Positions 1 to 7,354 of a DNA stretch of 11,523 bases are shown one piece after another (positions within the stretch are counted from its first letter, which is position 1; each line of letters opens with the position of its first letter). The notes under the pieces were generated by a model. That model was not told the origin of the DNA. It saw only the letters and a list, made by a program, of their open reading frames with translations, and did no database searches. Position numbers and translations under genes: made by a program. The DNA is from an uncultured Flammeovirgaceae bacterium (GTDB taxonomy: Bacteria; Bacteroidota; Bacteroidia; Cytophagales; Cyclobacteriaceae): contig CAMPJM010000087.1 in the NCBI GenBank assembly GCA_946886805.1, positions 1-11,523 of the forward strand. The letters are read 5' to 3'.

Positions 1-20
1 AAAACTTAAAGCGTAACTTC

Positions 21-55
21 GAATGATGAATTATGAATGTTGAATTATAAATGAT
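21..55. repeat. Degenerate heptamer array, GAATNNT type
   Basis: Five consecutive 7-bp units read GAATGAT, GAATTAT, GAATGTT, GAATTAT, AAATGAT. The first four bases are nearly constant and the last three vary. No open reading frame covers the block. It is separated by about 19 bases from a longer array with the same 7-bp step, so the two probably belong together. Confidence 0.8.
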
Positions 56-74
56 ACAAGCTCTACTGTAGTTT

Positions 75-180
75 GAATCAATAATCAATAATTTATAATC
101 TGTAATTCTATAATCTGTAATGCATAATCTGTAATGCATAATCTGTAATTCATAATTCATAATTCATAATTTATAATTCC
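75..180. repeat. Degenerate heptamer array, TAATNNN type, upstream of obgE
   Basis: Fifteen 7-bp units run almost without a break: GAATCAA at 75, TAATCAA at 82, TAATTTA at 89, TAATCTG at 96, TAATTCT at 103, one extra A at 110, then ten units from 111 to 180 (TAATCTG and TAATGCA alternating, TAATCTG, three TAATTCA, TAATTTA, TAATTCC). The array stops three bases before the GTG start of obgE, so it forms the whole leader region of that gene. I see no TTTG/TAnnTTTG promoter or ribosome binding site in it. Confidence 0.9.
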
Positions 181-183
181 AAA

Positions 184-1173
184 GTGGCTTCATCAAACTT
201 TATCGATCATGTGAAAATCTGTGCCAGATCTGGTGCAGGTGGATCTGGTTCTGCCCATTTCCGAAGGGAAAAACATGTTCCCAAAGGAGGCCCTGACGGC
301 GGGAACGGAGGTCGTGGTGGACATATTATATTAAGAGGCAATAGCCAGCTTTGGACTTTGCTCCATCTGCGCTACCAAAAGCATGCAATTGCAGGAAAAG
401 GCTCAAATGGCGAAGGAGGAAAAAGGACAGGCTCTGACGGCGAAGATATTATTTTAGAAGTGCCGGTTGGAACCATAGCAAAAGACGCAGAAACGGGTTT
501 AGTGAAACTTGAAATTACTGAGGATGGACAAGAAGAGATTCTTACACCCGGCGGCCGTGGAGGATTAGGAAATGACAATTTCAAAACGCCTACGAATCAA
601 TCGCCCCGTTTTGCCCAACCAGGTGAAGCAGGACTAGAAGAATGGGTGGTACTAGAATTAAAGTTATTAGCTGATGTAGGCTTGGTGGGTTTTCCTAATG
701 CGGGTAAATCGACGTTATTGTCAGTGATTTCCGAAGCTAAACCTGAAATTGCTGATTATCCCTTTACCACGCTGGTACCAAACCTTGGCGTTGTAAGCTA
801 TCGTAATTATAAATCTTTTGTGATGGCGGATATTCCCGGAATAATAGAAGGCGCGTCCGAGGGCAAAGGCTTGGGTCTGAGATTTTTGAGACATATCGAG
901 CGGAATGCAGTTTTGTTATTTATGGTGCCGGCGGATTCTCCCGACATTAAAGCGGAATATGAAATCTTGTTGAATGAATTAAAAAAATACAACCCTCAGC
1001 TACTGGACAAATCCCGATTGCTGGCAGTGTCAAAAGCAGATCTATTGGACGAAGAGCTTAAAACTGCCATAAAAAATGAACTGCCGAAGGAATTGCCCAG
1101 CGTATTTATTTCTGCGCTGACCAACTCTGGAATAGACGAATTAAAAGACCGAATCTGGCAGACATTGAACTAA
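184..1173 (+). CDS. obgE: Obg-family GTPase ObgE/CgtA
   Basis: A 329-residue GTPase that binds the 50S ribosomal subunit and acts in ribosome assembly and stress control. Residues 4 to about 158 form the glycine-rich Obg fold ([13 protein letters not shown] near 35-47). The G domain follows: P-loop GFPNAGKS at 169-176, switch region YPFTTLVPN at 192-200, DIPG at 216-219, SKAD at 283-286 in place of the usual NKxD, and SAL at 310-312. It ends after the G domain, without the extra C-terminal domain of some Obg proteins. The GTG start is chosen because the conserved NFIDHVKI begins at residue 5 and no ATG precedes it in a suitable place. There is no Shine-Dalgarno site; a 7-bp repeat array abuts the start. 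No partner gene follows closely in an operon. Confidence 0.97.
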   Translation: MASSNFIDHVKICARSGAGGSGSAHFRREKHVPKGGPDGGNGGRGGHIILRGNSQLWTLLHLRYQKHAIAGKGSNGEGGKRTGSDGEDIILEVPVGTIAKDAETGLVKLEITEDGQEEILTPGGRGGLGNDNFKTPTNQSPRFAQPGEAGLEEWVVLELKLLADVGLVGFPNAGKSTLLSVISEAKPEIADYPFTTLVPNLGVVSYRNYKSFVMADIPGIIEGASEGKGLGLRFLRHIERNAVLLFMVPADSPDIKAEYEILLNELKKYNPQLLDKSRLLAVSKADLLDEELKTAIKNELPKELPSVFISALTNSGIDELKDRIWQTLN

Positions 1174-1187
1174 TTCGAAGCCCAAAA

Positions 1188-1228
1188 TGTCATCTTGTCA
1201 TATCAATTAGGCTTGGCAAAATAATTGC
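1188..1228 (+). promoter_or_regulatory. Sigma54-like -24/-12 element with TGTCA direct repeats before grpE
   Basis: TTGGCA-AAATAA-TTGC has GG at 1215-1216 and GC at 1227-1228 with exactly 10 nt between, the spacing of a -24/-12 promoter. Predicted transcription start is near 1240, about 41 nt before the grpE ATG. Two TGTCA copies lie just upstream at 1188-1192 and 1196-1200. The same bases also form a nested dyad (CTTGG 1212-1216 with CCAAG 1232-1236; GGCAA 1215-1219 with TTGCC 1225-1229), so an RNA or protein-binding hairpin is an alternative reading. No T-tract follows, so a terminator for obgE is less likely. Confidence 0.5.
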
Positions 1229-1280
1229 CGCCCAAGTTATGACTATGGAAATTTATGTCTGTAAGCTAAAATAATTCATT

Positions 1281-1973
1281 ATGGAAAAGGAAACGTTTGG
1301 AGAAAAGGCTGCTTTTGAAAAGCAGAACGATGGTGGATTTACACAGGATGAAGAAAACAACAAAGAAAATATTTTAAAAGACGAACAAAGCAGTACTGTG
1401 ATAGAAGATAAAGAAAAAGATGTTTTGGAAAATTCTGAAAACGAGAATTATGCAGAACAAACGGAGAACCTAAAAAGTGAGGACAAAGAGAATCCACAAT
1501 CTCAAGAGGAAGAAGAAAAAGATGAATTGAGTCTTTTGAAAATAGAACTTGAGGAGTCTAAAGATAAATACATAAGACTTTATTCTGAGTTTGACAACTT
1601 TAGAAGGCGCACAGCGAAAGAGCGCTTAGAATTAGTAAAAACTGCTAACGAAGATTTGATTGTTAATTTACTTTCGGTAGCGGATGATTTTAACCGTGCC
1701 TCACAGGCAATGGAGAATCAGGAAGATATTGAAGCCGTTAAAAAAGGCACTGCGCTTATCCAGAATAAATTTTTTAAGGTACTGGAACAAAAAGGCCTGA
1801 AGCCAATGGGTGATTTAAGGGGTGAGTCATTTGATGCAGATATTCACGAAGCTATAACCCAAATACCAGCACCGGAAGATAAATTAAAAGGAAAAATTGT
1901 CGATGTCATAGAAAATGGCTATTACCTTAATGACAAGGTAATAAGATATGCGAAAGTTGTTATAGGAGCATAA
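1281..1973 (+). CDS. grpE: GrpE nucleotide exchange factor for DnaK
   Basis: A 230-residue cochaperone that releases ADP from DnaK in the cytoplasmic DnaK-DnaJ-GrpE folding cycle. Residues 1-80 are very acidic and of low complexity (many E, D, N, K), probably disordered. A long helix follows at about 81-150 with the family motif SEFDNFRRRTAKER at 102-115. The C-terminal beta domain is at about 170-230, with HEAITQIP at 189-196 and ENGYYLNDKVIRYAKVVI near the end. The ATG is the first start in frame and has no Shine-Dalgarno site. dnaJ starts 3 bases after the stop, so the two are cotranscribed. dnaK is not in the window. A -24/-12-like element upstream may give stress control. Confidence 0.97.
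   Translation: MEKETFGEKAAFEKQNDGGFTQDEENNKENILKDEQSSTVIEDKEKDVLENSENENYAEQTENLKSEDKENPQSQEEEEKDELSLLKIELEESKDKYIRLYSEFDNFRRRTAKERLELVKTANEDLIVNLLSVADDFNRASQAMENQEDIEAVKKGTALIQNKFFKVLEQKGLKPMGDLRGESFDADIHEAITQIPAPEDKLKGKIVDVIENGYYLNDKVIRYAKVVIGA
1964..1968 (+). promoter_or_regulatory. Shine-Dalgarno site of dnaJ
   Basis: AGGAG lies inside the last codons of grpE, 8 nt before the dnaJ ATG. It is one of only two convincing Shine-Dalgarno sites in the window, both serving the second gene of a tight pair. It supports the ATG at 1977 and translation coupled to grpE. Confidence 0.7.
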
Positions 1974-1976
1974 AAA

Positions 1977-3122
1977 ATGGGAAAAAGAGATTATTACGAG
2001 GTACTAGGGGTTAGTAAAAATGCCTCTCCTGAAGAAATTAAAAAAGCTTACAGGAAAATTGCTATTAAATTTCATCCGGACAAAAATCCTGATGATCCAA
2101 CTGCTGAAGATAAGTTTAAAGAAGCAGCAGAAGCTTACGAAGTATTAAGTAACGCTGAGAAAAAACAACGTTACGATCGTTTTGGACATCAGGGAATGAA
2201 TGGCGGCGGCTTTAGTGGCGGTGGCATGAACATGGAAGATATATTCTCCCAATTCGGAGATATATTCGGTGGAGGCGGAAGTCCTTTTGAAAGTTTCTTT
2301 GGTGGAGGTTCCGGCGGGGGACAGTCAAGAAGAAGGAAAGGATCTAATCTTAGGATAAAGCTAAAATTAAATCTTGAAGAAATAGCCAATGGCGTTGAGA
2401 AAAAGATAAAAGTTAAACGACATGTAACTTGTAATACTTGTAACGGGAATGGCGCAAAAAATGGCACTTCGTTGCAAACATGTACCATGTGCGGTGGAAA
2501 TGGCCAAGTCCGAAAGGTAGTGAATACAATGCTGGGCCAAATGGTTTCAAGCAGCACCTGTCCAAACTGTAGAGGCGAAGGAAAAATTGTCACCGATACT
2601 TGTCAGGATTGCAAAGGCGATGGACGTGTAATGGAAGAGGAAGTAATTCCGATTAAGATTCCTGCTGGCGTAAGTGAAGGAATGCAGCTCTCCATGTCTG
2701 GAAAAGGAAATGTTCCTGTTCGTGGAGGTATTCCCGGAGACCTGCTAATAGTGATTGAGGAGGAAGAACACGAGGTTTTGAAGCGAGAAGGAAACAATGT
2801 GGTATATGATCTATATATCAGCTTTGTGGATGCCGCATTAGGAACTTCAGTAGAAGTGCCCACAATTGGTGGCGTAGTGAAAATTAAGATTGATCCTGCA
2901 ACCCAAAGCGGAAAAATACTAAGGCTCCGCGGCAAGGGAATTCAGGATATCAATGGTTATAACAGAGGAGACCAACTGATCCACGTAAATATCTGGACTC
3001 CAAAACAGTTGACAAAAGAGGAAAAAGAAACTTTGGAAGGACTCAGATTTTCTGAAAATTTTATTCCTAATCCGGGGAAAAATGAAAAAGGCTTCTTTGA
3101 TAAAATGAAAGAGTTCTTTTAA
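1977..3122 (+). CDS. dnaJ: DnaJ (Hsp40) chaperone
   Basis: A 381-residue type I Hsp40, close to the 376 residues of E. coli DnaJ. The J domain is at 1-70 with HPD at 33-35, which stimulates DnaK ATPase activity. A Gly/Phe-rich linker runs from about 70 to 118. Four zinc-binding CxxCxGxG repeats follow at 152-159, 169-176, 195-202 and 209-216 ([32 protein letters not shown]). The substrate-binding and dimerisation region fills the rest. All key residues are present. It follows grpE by 3 bases and shares its transcript; a hairpin about 60 bases after the stop probably ends it. Confidence 0.98.
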   Translation: MGKRDYYEVLGVSKNASPEEIKKAYRKIAIKFHPDKNPDDPTAEDKFKEAAEAYEVLSNAEKKQRYDRFGHQGMNGGGFSGGGMNMEDIFSQFGDIFGGGGSPFESFFGGGSGGGQSRRRKGSNLRIKLKLNLEEIANGVEKKIKVKRHVTCNTCNGNGAKNGTSLQTCTMCGGNGQVRKVVNTMLGQMVSSSTCPNCRGEGKIVTDTCQDCKGDGRVMEEEVIPIKIPAGVSEGMQLSMSGKGNVPVRGGIPGDLLIVIEEEEHEVLKREGNNVVYDLYISFVDAALGTSVEVPTIGGVVKIKIDPATQSGKILRLRGKGIQDINGYNRGDQLIHVNIWTPKQLTKEEKETLEGLRFSENFIPNPGKNEKGFFDKMKEFF

Positions 3123-3132
3123 AAGACCGTTG

Positions 3133-3167
3133 TAACAACAAAAGTTTTCTTAAATCAATTGTTGTTA
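3133..3167 (+). other. Small dyad after dnaJ
   Basis: TAACAACA at 3133-3140 is the exact reverse complement of TGTTGTTA at 3160-3167, with a 19-nt loop. The stem is weak and AT-rich. It sits between the dnaJ stop and the stronger hairpin at 3185-3226 and could protect the 3' end of the mRNA, or be chance. Confidence 0.3.
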
Positions 3168-3184
3168 AAACTCAAGAAACCATA

Positions 3185-3226
3185 AAACGACCAACTTTCC
3201 AGTTTCTCTGGTAATGTTGGTCGTTT
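3185..3226 (+). terminator. Hairpin terminator of grpE-dnaJ
   Basis: AAACGACCAAC at 3185-3195 pairs perfectly with GTTGGTCGTTT at 3216-3226 (11 bp). The 20-nt loop contains a further CCAG/CTGG pairing. The 3' side ends in TTT and is followed by AT-rich DNA rather than a long T-tract. The A-rich left arm and T-rich right arm mean it could work in both directions. Confidence 0.7.
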
Positions 3227-3282
3227 AAATTTATATCAAGCCATTCGAAACCACTTTATACCGTTTACCGTAAACACCACCC

Positions 3283-4170
3283 ATGTGGAAGTTTCATTTT
3301 ATCACACTACTCCTTTCTGGTTTAGTTTTACCCTCTTTTGCGCAAGAAGCTAATCATTATCGTGTTGATAAGAATAAAAATGTTGAAGCTTTAAATTTCA
3401 CCTTAACAGCAGCATCGGGATCTTGTATTATTAAACCCTCTTCCAGCAACCATCCTGTGAACATTTTTGGCAACCCGGAAAATGATAAAGTAACCCCTAC
3501 TTTTAAAACCTGGATGGAAAAAGATATCCAGCAGGTCAGCTTTGTTTTGCAACAAAATGAACCCGGAATTGGAAGAAAGCTTTCCTATAGCGTTTTTAAT
3601 GATGATACCGAGGCCGAAGAAAATAACTGGCATATTTATATAGCCGATTTTCTCCCCATTTTCCTGAATCTAAACTATGGAATTGGAAAAGCAGATGTCG
3701 ACCTTTCTGGTTTGGCTATAAAAGAAATCAAAATAAATACAGGAAGTGCGGACGTCAATCTCAGCTATGTGTCAGGGGAAATGAACAAAATTGAGATGGA
3801 TACTTTTATGGTAACTGTTGATATGGGTACCTTACGGTTCGATAGAGTAAATCACAGCAGGGCAAAAAATATTATAGCGGAAGTAGGCTTCGGAAGTTTA
3901 TACCTTGATTTATCAGCACAAAATCAAAACAAAAGCCACATTTCAGCCAGCGTGGGTGCGGGCAATTTAGAAGTAAAAATCCCTGATAAGGACATTCCGA
4001 TGGTGATATACATTAATGATTCCCCTCTTTGCAGGATAGACCTCTGTAGCAATTTTAAGGAAATATCCCCTAACGTTTTTGCCAACGAAAGTTATTCTAA
4101 AAATGCCCCTAATTTGCTTACCTTTAAACTGGACGTGGCTTTGGGAAAGATTTCTTTCGTGACTAAATAG
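3283..4170 (+). CDS. Exported beta-repeat protein of unknown function
   Basis: A 295-residue protein I cannot name. The N-terminus is a signal peptide (hydrophobic 5-18, likely cleavage after SFA at 18-20, before Gln21), so it is exported. The mature part carries repeated short strands with a G-x-hydrophobic pattern: YGIGKADVDLSGL at 132-144, NTGSADVNLSY at 152-162, VDMGTLRFDRV at 179-189, EVGFGSLYLDLSA at 200-212, SVGAGNLEVKIP at 223-234, and a last LDVALGKISF at 283-292. This resembles the stacked-strand beta folds of the DUF4097, LiaF C-terminal and 'toast rack' groups; that comparison is by pattern only. Two cysteines (250, 255) lie close together. It has no Shine-Dalgarno site. Its own promoter is not clear, and a terminator separates it from dnaJ. 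Confidence 0.85.
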   Translation: MWKFHFITLLLSGLVLPSFAQEANHYRVDKNKNVEALNFTLTAASGSCIIKPSSSNHPVNIFGNPENDKVTPTFKTWMEKDIQQVSFVLQQNEPGIGRKLSYSVFNDDTEAEENNWHIYIADFLPIFLNLNYGIGKADVDLSGLAIKEIKINTGSADVNLSYVSGEMNKIEMDTFMVTVDMGTLRFDRVNHSRAKNIIAEVGFGSLYLDLSAQNQNKSHISASVGAGNLEVKIPDKDIPMVIYINDSPLCRIDLCSNFKEISPNVFANESYSKNAPNLLTFKLDVALGKISFVTK

Positions 4171-4174
4171 TATA

Positions 4175-4216
4175 GAAATTATAGATTATAGATTGCAGAT
4201 TAAAAATTATTGATTA
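4175..4216. repeat. Heptamer array, NNNATTA type (inverted orientation)
   Basis: Six 7-bp units: GAAATTA, TAGATTA, TAGATTG, CAGATTA, AAAATTA, TTGATTA. Reverse complemented they read TAATCAA, TAATTTT, TAATCTG, CAATCTA, TAATCTA, TAATTTC, so this is the family seen before obgE in opposite orientation. The block begins 4 bases after the stop codon of the exported protein gene. Confidence 0.75.
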
Positions 4217-4473
4217 TTCTATATCCAATCTTATTTTCTAAACATTTTTATTTATAATAGCAGAACGTTTTAGTTGCCACAAGTTCCCCTAGGCGACCGC
4301 TGTATTCTTATTTGCATTCACTATTCTAAACGAAGAAAGCTTGTTGGTCCAAGCGAAAACCAGGAGAATAACCACCACAATTTTACTTTATCTGGCAGTA
4401 CATACTATCCATAATCATACTCGTACTTCCTTTAGACAATAATTTGACTATATTAGACAATAAAATAAGTTTA
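4217..4473. other. Gene-free gap before the FabZ-like gene
   Basis: Together with the heptamer array this makes a gap of about 300 bases. Both strands hold only short frames broken by stops. I see no tRNA, no strong hairpin and no clear promoter. A TTTG at 4443-4446 with TAAGTTTA at 4466-4473 (19-nt spacing) looks like the Bacteroidota promoter with one mismatch, but it runs right up to the start codon, so it is doubtful. Confidence 0.6.
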
Positions 4474-4884
4474 ATGAGCAATATTGAATCTCTTCTACCC
4501 CACAGACATCCTTTTTTATTTGTTGATCGAATAATTTCAGCAAATTCAGAAGAAATAATAGGAATAAAATCCTTTAATGAGGGGGATGAATTTTTGAGCG
4601 TAAGTAGGGAATCTGGCATTATACCGGGAGCTATCCTTATTGAGGCCATGGCGCAATGCGGTGGGGCTGGTCTTCGTCTGTTGGGAGTATCAAAGGGGCT
4701 CTATGGTCTGGCCAGTATCAATTCCGCCAAATTTATAAGCAGCGTTCCTTTTCAGCAGGAAGTGAAATTTATAATTAAAAATCTTCAGGTAAGTAGCAGA
4801 ATAATAAAGCAAACAGGCATCACCTGCTTTAATGAGAAAGTGGCCCTTGAAGCAACATGGACATGTGTGAGGTTGCAAAAATGA
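4474..4884 (+). CDS. FabZ-like hot-dog fold protein, catalytic His absent
   Basis: A 136-residue protein of the 3-hydroxyacyl-ACP dehydratase (FabZ) type. The N-terminal motif LLPHRHPFLFVDRI at 7-20 and the helix PGAILIEAMAQCGG at 51-64 are typical; Glu57 matches the catalytic acid. The stretch before the helix reads GDEFLSVSRESGIIPG where FabZ enzymes have FFxGHFPxxPxxPG, so the catalytic His and the GHFP motif are missing. The ATG at 4474 is preferred over an in-frame TTG 30 bases upstream because the family begins about here. No acyl carrier protein, ketosynthase or pigment genes adjoin it. It may be a divergent dehydratase, a non-catalytic binding or partner subunit, or another thioester hot-dog protein. 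Confidence 0.8.
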   Translation: MSNIESLLPHRHPFLFVDRIISANSEEIIGIKSFNEGDEFLSVSRESGIIPGAILIEAMAQCGGAGLRLLGVSKGLYGLASINSAKFISSVPFQQEVKFIIKNLQVSSRIIKQTGITCFNEKVALEATWTCVRLQK

Positions 4885-5057
4885 CGGTCAAAGCTAATCT
4901 GGGCTAAAAAAAGATATGCTCAGCGGTTTGTTATATCCCCTTCAACCATTCCTGTAATTTTTCTTTTTGATTTATTAATTTTTATATCTTTAATGCTTAA
5001 TTCAATATAGAAGCTGTATGCTTTCATTTTTTATCAAACCTAATTAACGCTATTACC

Positions 5058-5978
5058 TTGAATATTCTTACCGCAGAAAATATTTCAAAAAGCTATGCCA
5101 ACCACAAAGCCCTGGATAATGTAAGCTTAAGCATCCCTTCTCAATCTATCTTTGGTCTTTTGGGCCCAAATGGTGCTGGAAAAACCACCTTGATCCGTAT
5201 TATAACCCAGATTATAGAAGCAGATAATGGAAGAATTACGATCAAAGGAGAAACCCTCTCTCCAAAACATATTGGATATATAGGTTATTTGCCGGAAGAG
5301 CGTGGGCTTTATAAAAAGATGAAGGTTGGAGAACAATTGCTTTACCTTGCACAGCTTAGAGGATTAAGTAAAAAGGAGGCCATGATCCGTATAAAAGCAT
5401 GGTTCGCCAAATTCGATATCGGGAGTTGGTGGGGGAAAAGTATTGAAGATCTTTCCAAAGGGATGCAGCAGAAAATACAATTTATTGCTACGATTTTGCA
5501 CGAACCCTCCCTTATTATTTTGGATGAGCCATTTTCAGGTTTTGACCCCATAAATGCAAATATTATAAAAGATGAAATACTAAATTTAAGGAACCAGGGA
5601 AGTACAATTATTTTCTCTACCCATCGTATGGAATCTGTTGAAGAACTATGTGACGATATTGCCCTAATAAATAAGTCCAGGAAAATACTCGATGGCTCGA
5701 AAAAGGAAATTAAAAATGCTTATAAATCCAATACCTTCCATATTGAGCATAAAATGCCCCTAATATTAGAAGACCCTGGTATAAAAATCATTTCTACGGA
5801 AATGATCGAGGATGATTATTATAAAACTTTTATTCAGATCTTAAATAATAAATCGCCGAATTATTTATTGCAACAACTAATAGCACTGGTAGAGGTGCAT
5901 ACATTTATAGAAAAAATCCCCAGCATCAATGAAATATTTATTACCATGGTAAACGAAGAGGAGGTTGTATATGAATAA
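5058..5978 (+). CDS. ABC transporter ATP-binding protein, NatA type
   Basis: A 306-residue ATPase that powers the membrane protein encoded next. Walker A GPNGAGKT is at 36-43, the Q-loop region reads GYLPEERGLY at 76-85 (PEER form, usual in NatA-like ATPases), signature LSKGMQQK at 132-139, Walker B LIILDEP at 152-158, and H-loop His189 in STHRM. Residues 215-306 form a C-terminal extension seen in drug- and sodium-export ATPases. The start is TTG: conserved sequence begins at residue 3 and no ATG lies in frame nearby. The 173-base gap upstream shows no sure promoter. Its stop overlaps the permease start by 8 bases. Substrate cannot be told from sequence. Confidence 0.95.
   Translation: MNILTAENISKSYANHKALDNVSLSIPSQSIFGLLGPNGAGKTTLIRIITQIIEADNGRITIKGETLSPKHIGYIGYLPEERGLYKKMKVGEQLLYLAQLRGLSKKEAMIRIKAWFAKFDIGSWWGKSIEDLSKGMQQKIQFIATILHEPSLIILDEPFSGFDPINANIIKDEILNLRNQGSTIIFSTHRMESVEELCDDIALINKSRKILDGSKKEIKNAYKSNTFHIEHKMPLILEDPGIKIISTEMIEDDYYKTFIQILNNKSPNYLLQQLIALVEVHTFIEKIPSINEIFITMVNEEEVVYE
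5956..5964 (+). promoter_or_regulatory. Shine-Dalgarno site of the ABC permease gene
   Basis: AAGAGGAGG lies within the end of the ATPase gene, 6 nt before ATG 5971. It decides that ATG as the start rather than the in-frame TTG at 5965. Confidence 0.75.
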
Positions 5979-7275
5979 GATTTTATTGATCATAAAAAGG
6001 GAATACCTCACCAGGGTCCGTAAAAAATCTTTTGTGATAATGACTATCCTCGGACCTCTTTTTTTTGCTGCGATTATGGTCATCCCCATTTGGTTGGCAA
6101 CAATGGAGGGCGATGAAAAAGTAATTGAGGTTCTTGATGAATCAGGATTATTTGCGGGCAAATTTGAAGAGGATGGCAATATCCAGTATGACTATATCAA
6201 TTTATCTTTAGATGAGGCAAAAAGCAATGTTCCTTCCCATGCAAAATATGGTCTTTTGCATATTCCTGCTGATGCGATTGAAAACCCGGCTTCCATAACA
6301 TTTTATTCAGAAGGCAATCCGAGTTTTGACATAGTAATCTCCCTTGAAAAGACCCTTAGGAATGAGATTGAAGCAATAAAGCTAACAAAATCGGGAATTG
6401 ATAAAGCTACACTTCAAACAATTGACACTCCTGTGGATATTACCACTATAAATTTGAGCGAGGCAGGCGAAAAAGCCAGCAGCTCAGGTATATCTTCTAT
6501 CGTAGCCTATATTTCGTCCATTTTATTATATTTCTTTGTCTTTCTGTACGGAGCACAGATAATGAGAGGCGTTTTGGAAGAAAAAACCTCCAGGATTGTT
6601 GAAGTGATAATTTCTTCGGTAAAACCTTTTCAATTAATGACTGGGAAAATTATTGGGATTGCAGCAGTTGGACTCACACAATTTTTACTCTGGGTTTTAC
6701 TTACTGGAGGAATATCGAGCCTGGTGGGAACAGCCTTTTCTGTAGATCGGTTTAGTAATGCGCAGTTTGAACAAACTACCAGTCAAATGCCTGATGAAGA
6801 TAAGACTCAGGCCAAAGAAATAAATGAAATATTTACAGCTTTAGAGGCAATAGACATTTCGACACTCGTGATATGCTTTGTTTTTTATTTCTTAGGCGGC
6901 TATTTGTTATATGGTGGATTATTTGCAGCAGTAGGCTCGGCAGTAGATAGCGATGCGGATACCCAGCAATTCATGCTTCCAATATCCCTCCCATTGATAG
7001 CTTCAATAGTGATGGTTTCCACAATTATTAAAAACCCGGAAGGATCGCTCGCTTTTTGGATGTCGATGATACCTTTTACCAGTCCGGTGGTGATGATGAT
7101 GCGCATCCCGTTTGGGGTTCCATTATGGGAAATATTACTTTCTATGTTCTTTTTAGCTTTAGGATTTATTTTCACCACCTGGATAGCCGGAAGAATATAC
7201 AGGATAGGAATACTGATGCATGGGACAAAAGTAAATTACAAAATCATGGCCAAATGGCTGTTCATGAGGGGGTAA
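5971..7275 (+). CDS. ABC-2 type transporter permease, NatB type
   Basis: A 434-residue inner-membrane subunit. The N-terminus has a basic segment (KREYLTRVRKKS) then a membrane helix at about 21-43. A large soluble domain, probably outside the membrane, spans about 45-172. Further helices lie near 174-198, 222-252, 298-323, 333-352, 358-378 and 385-405. The segment EEKTSRIVEVIISSVKP at 203-219 is typical of the NatB/ABC-2 family and contacts the ATPase. The ATG fits the strong upstream Shine-Dalgarno site, and the 8-base overlap ATGAATAA couples translation to the ATPase. Together they form a NatAB-like exporter, perhaps for ions, drugs or peptides. Confidence 0.93.
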   Translation: MNKILLIIKREYLTRVRKKSFVIMTILGPLFFAAIMVIPIWLATMEGDEKVIEVLDESGLFAGKFEEDGNIQYDYINLSLDEAKSNVPSHAKYGLLHIPADAIENPASITFYSEGNPSFDIVISLEKTLRNEIEAIKLTKSGIDKATLQTIDTPVDITTINLSEAGEKASSSGISSIVAYISSILLYFFVFLYGAQIMRGVLEEKTSRIVEVIISSVKPFQLMTGKIIGIAAVGLTQFLLWVLLTGGISSLVGTAFSVDRFSNAQFEQTTSQMPDEDKTQAKEINEIFTALEAIDISTLVICFVFYFLGGYLLYGGLFAAVGSAVDSDADTQQFMLPISLPLIASIVMVSTIIKNPEGSLAFWMSMIPFTSPVVMMMRIPFGVPLWEILLSMFFLALGFIFTTWIAGRIYRIGILMHGTKVNYKIMAKWLFMRG

Positions 7276-7292
7276 GATCAGCATATGATCTT
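7274..7292. repeat. Perfect inverted repeat at the permease stop
   Basis: AAGATCA at 7274-7280 and TGATCTT at 7286-7292 are exact reverse complements around GCATA. It overlaps the permease stop codon and lies about 62 bases before the antitoxin gene. No T-tract follows, so a terminator is weakly supported; an operator for the toxin-antitoxin unit is another reading. Confidence 0.45.
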
Positions 7293-7340
7293 GTTAAATC
7301 TATTAAAATCTGTTGGTATTATAATTCTCCATATTTCTTT

Positions 7341-7350
7341 GTAAATTTAC
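7341..7350. promoter_or_regulatory. Palindrome before the antitoxin gene, possible operator
   Basis: GTAAATTTAC is a perfect 10-bp palindrome ending 4 bases before the antitoxin ATG. Type II antitoxins usually repress their own promoter by binding such dyads, so this is a candidate site. It is short and AT-rich, so chance cannot be excluded. Confidence 0.35.
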
Positions 7351-7354
7351 TAAT

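Noticed and set aside
75..180. CRISPR-like array
   Set aside because: Units are 7 bp with no spacers, and no cas genes are present.
2189..2593. Long minus-strand frame opposite dnaJ
   Set aside because: It is the antisense of the Gly-rich and zinc-finger region of a clear gene; the product is a Pro/Phe-rich shadow.
4289..4378. Short hydrophobic frame on the minus strand (about 29 codons from GTG)
   Set aside because: Too short, no ribosome binding site or promoter, and no recognisable family.
4443..4473. TTTG-N19-TAAGTTTA as a promoter of the FabZ-like gene
   Set aside because: It would place the transcription start after the ATG at 4474, and the last base of the -7 element does not match.
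7274..7292. Terminator of the ABC operon
   Set aside because: The stem is only 7 bp, AT-rich, and lacks a T-tract, so it is listed as an inverted repeat only.
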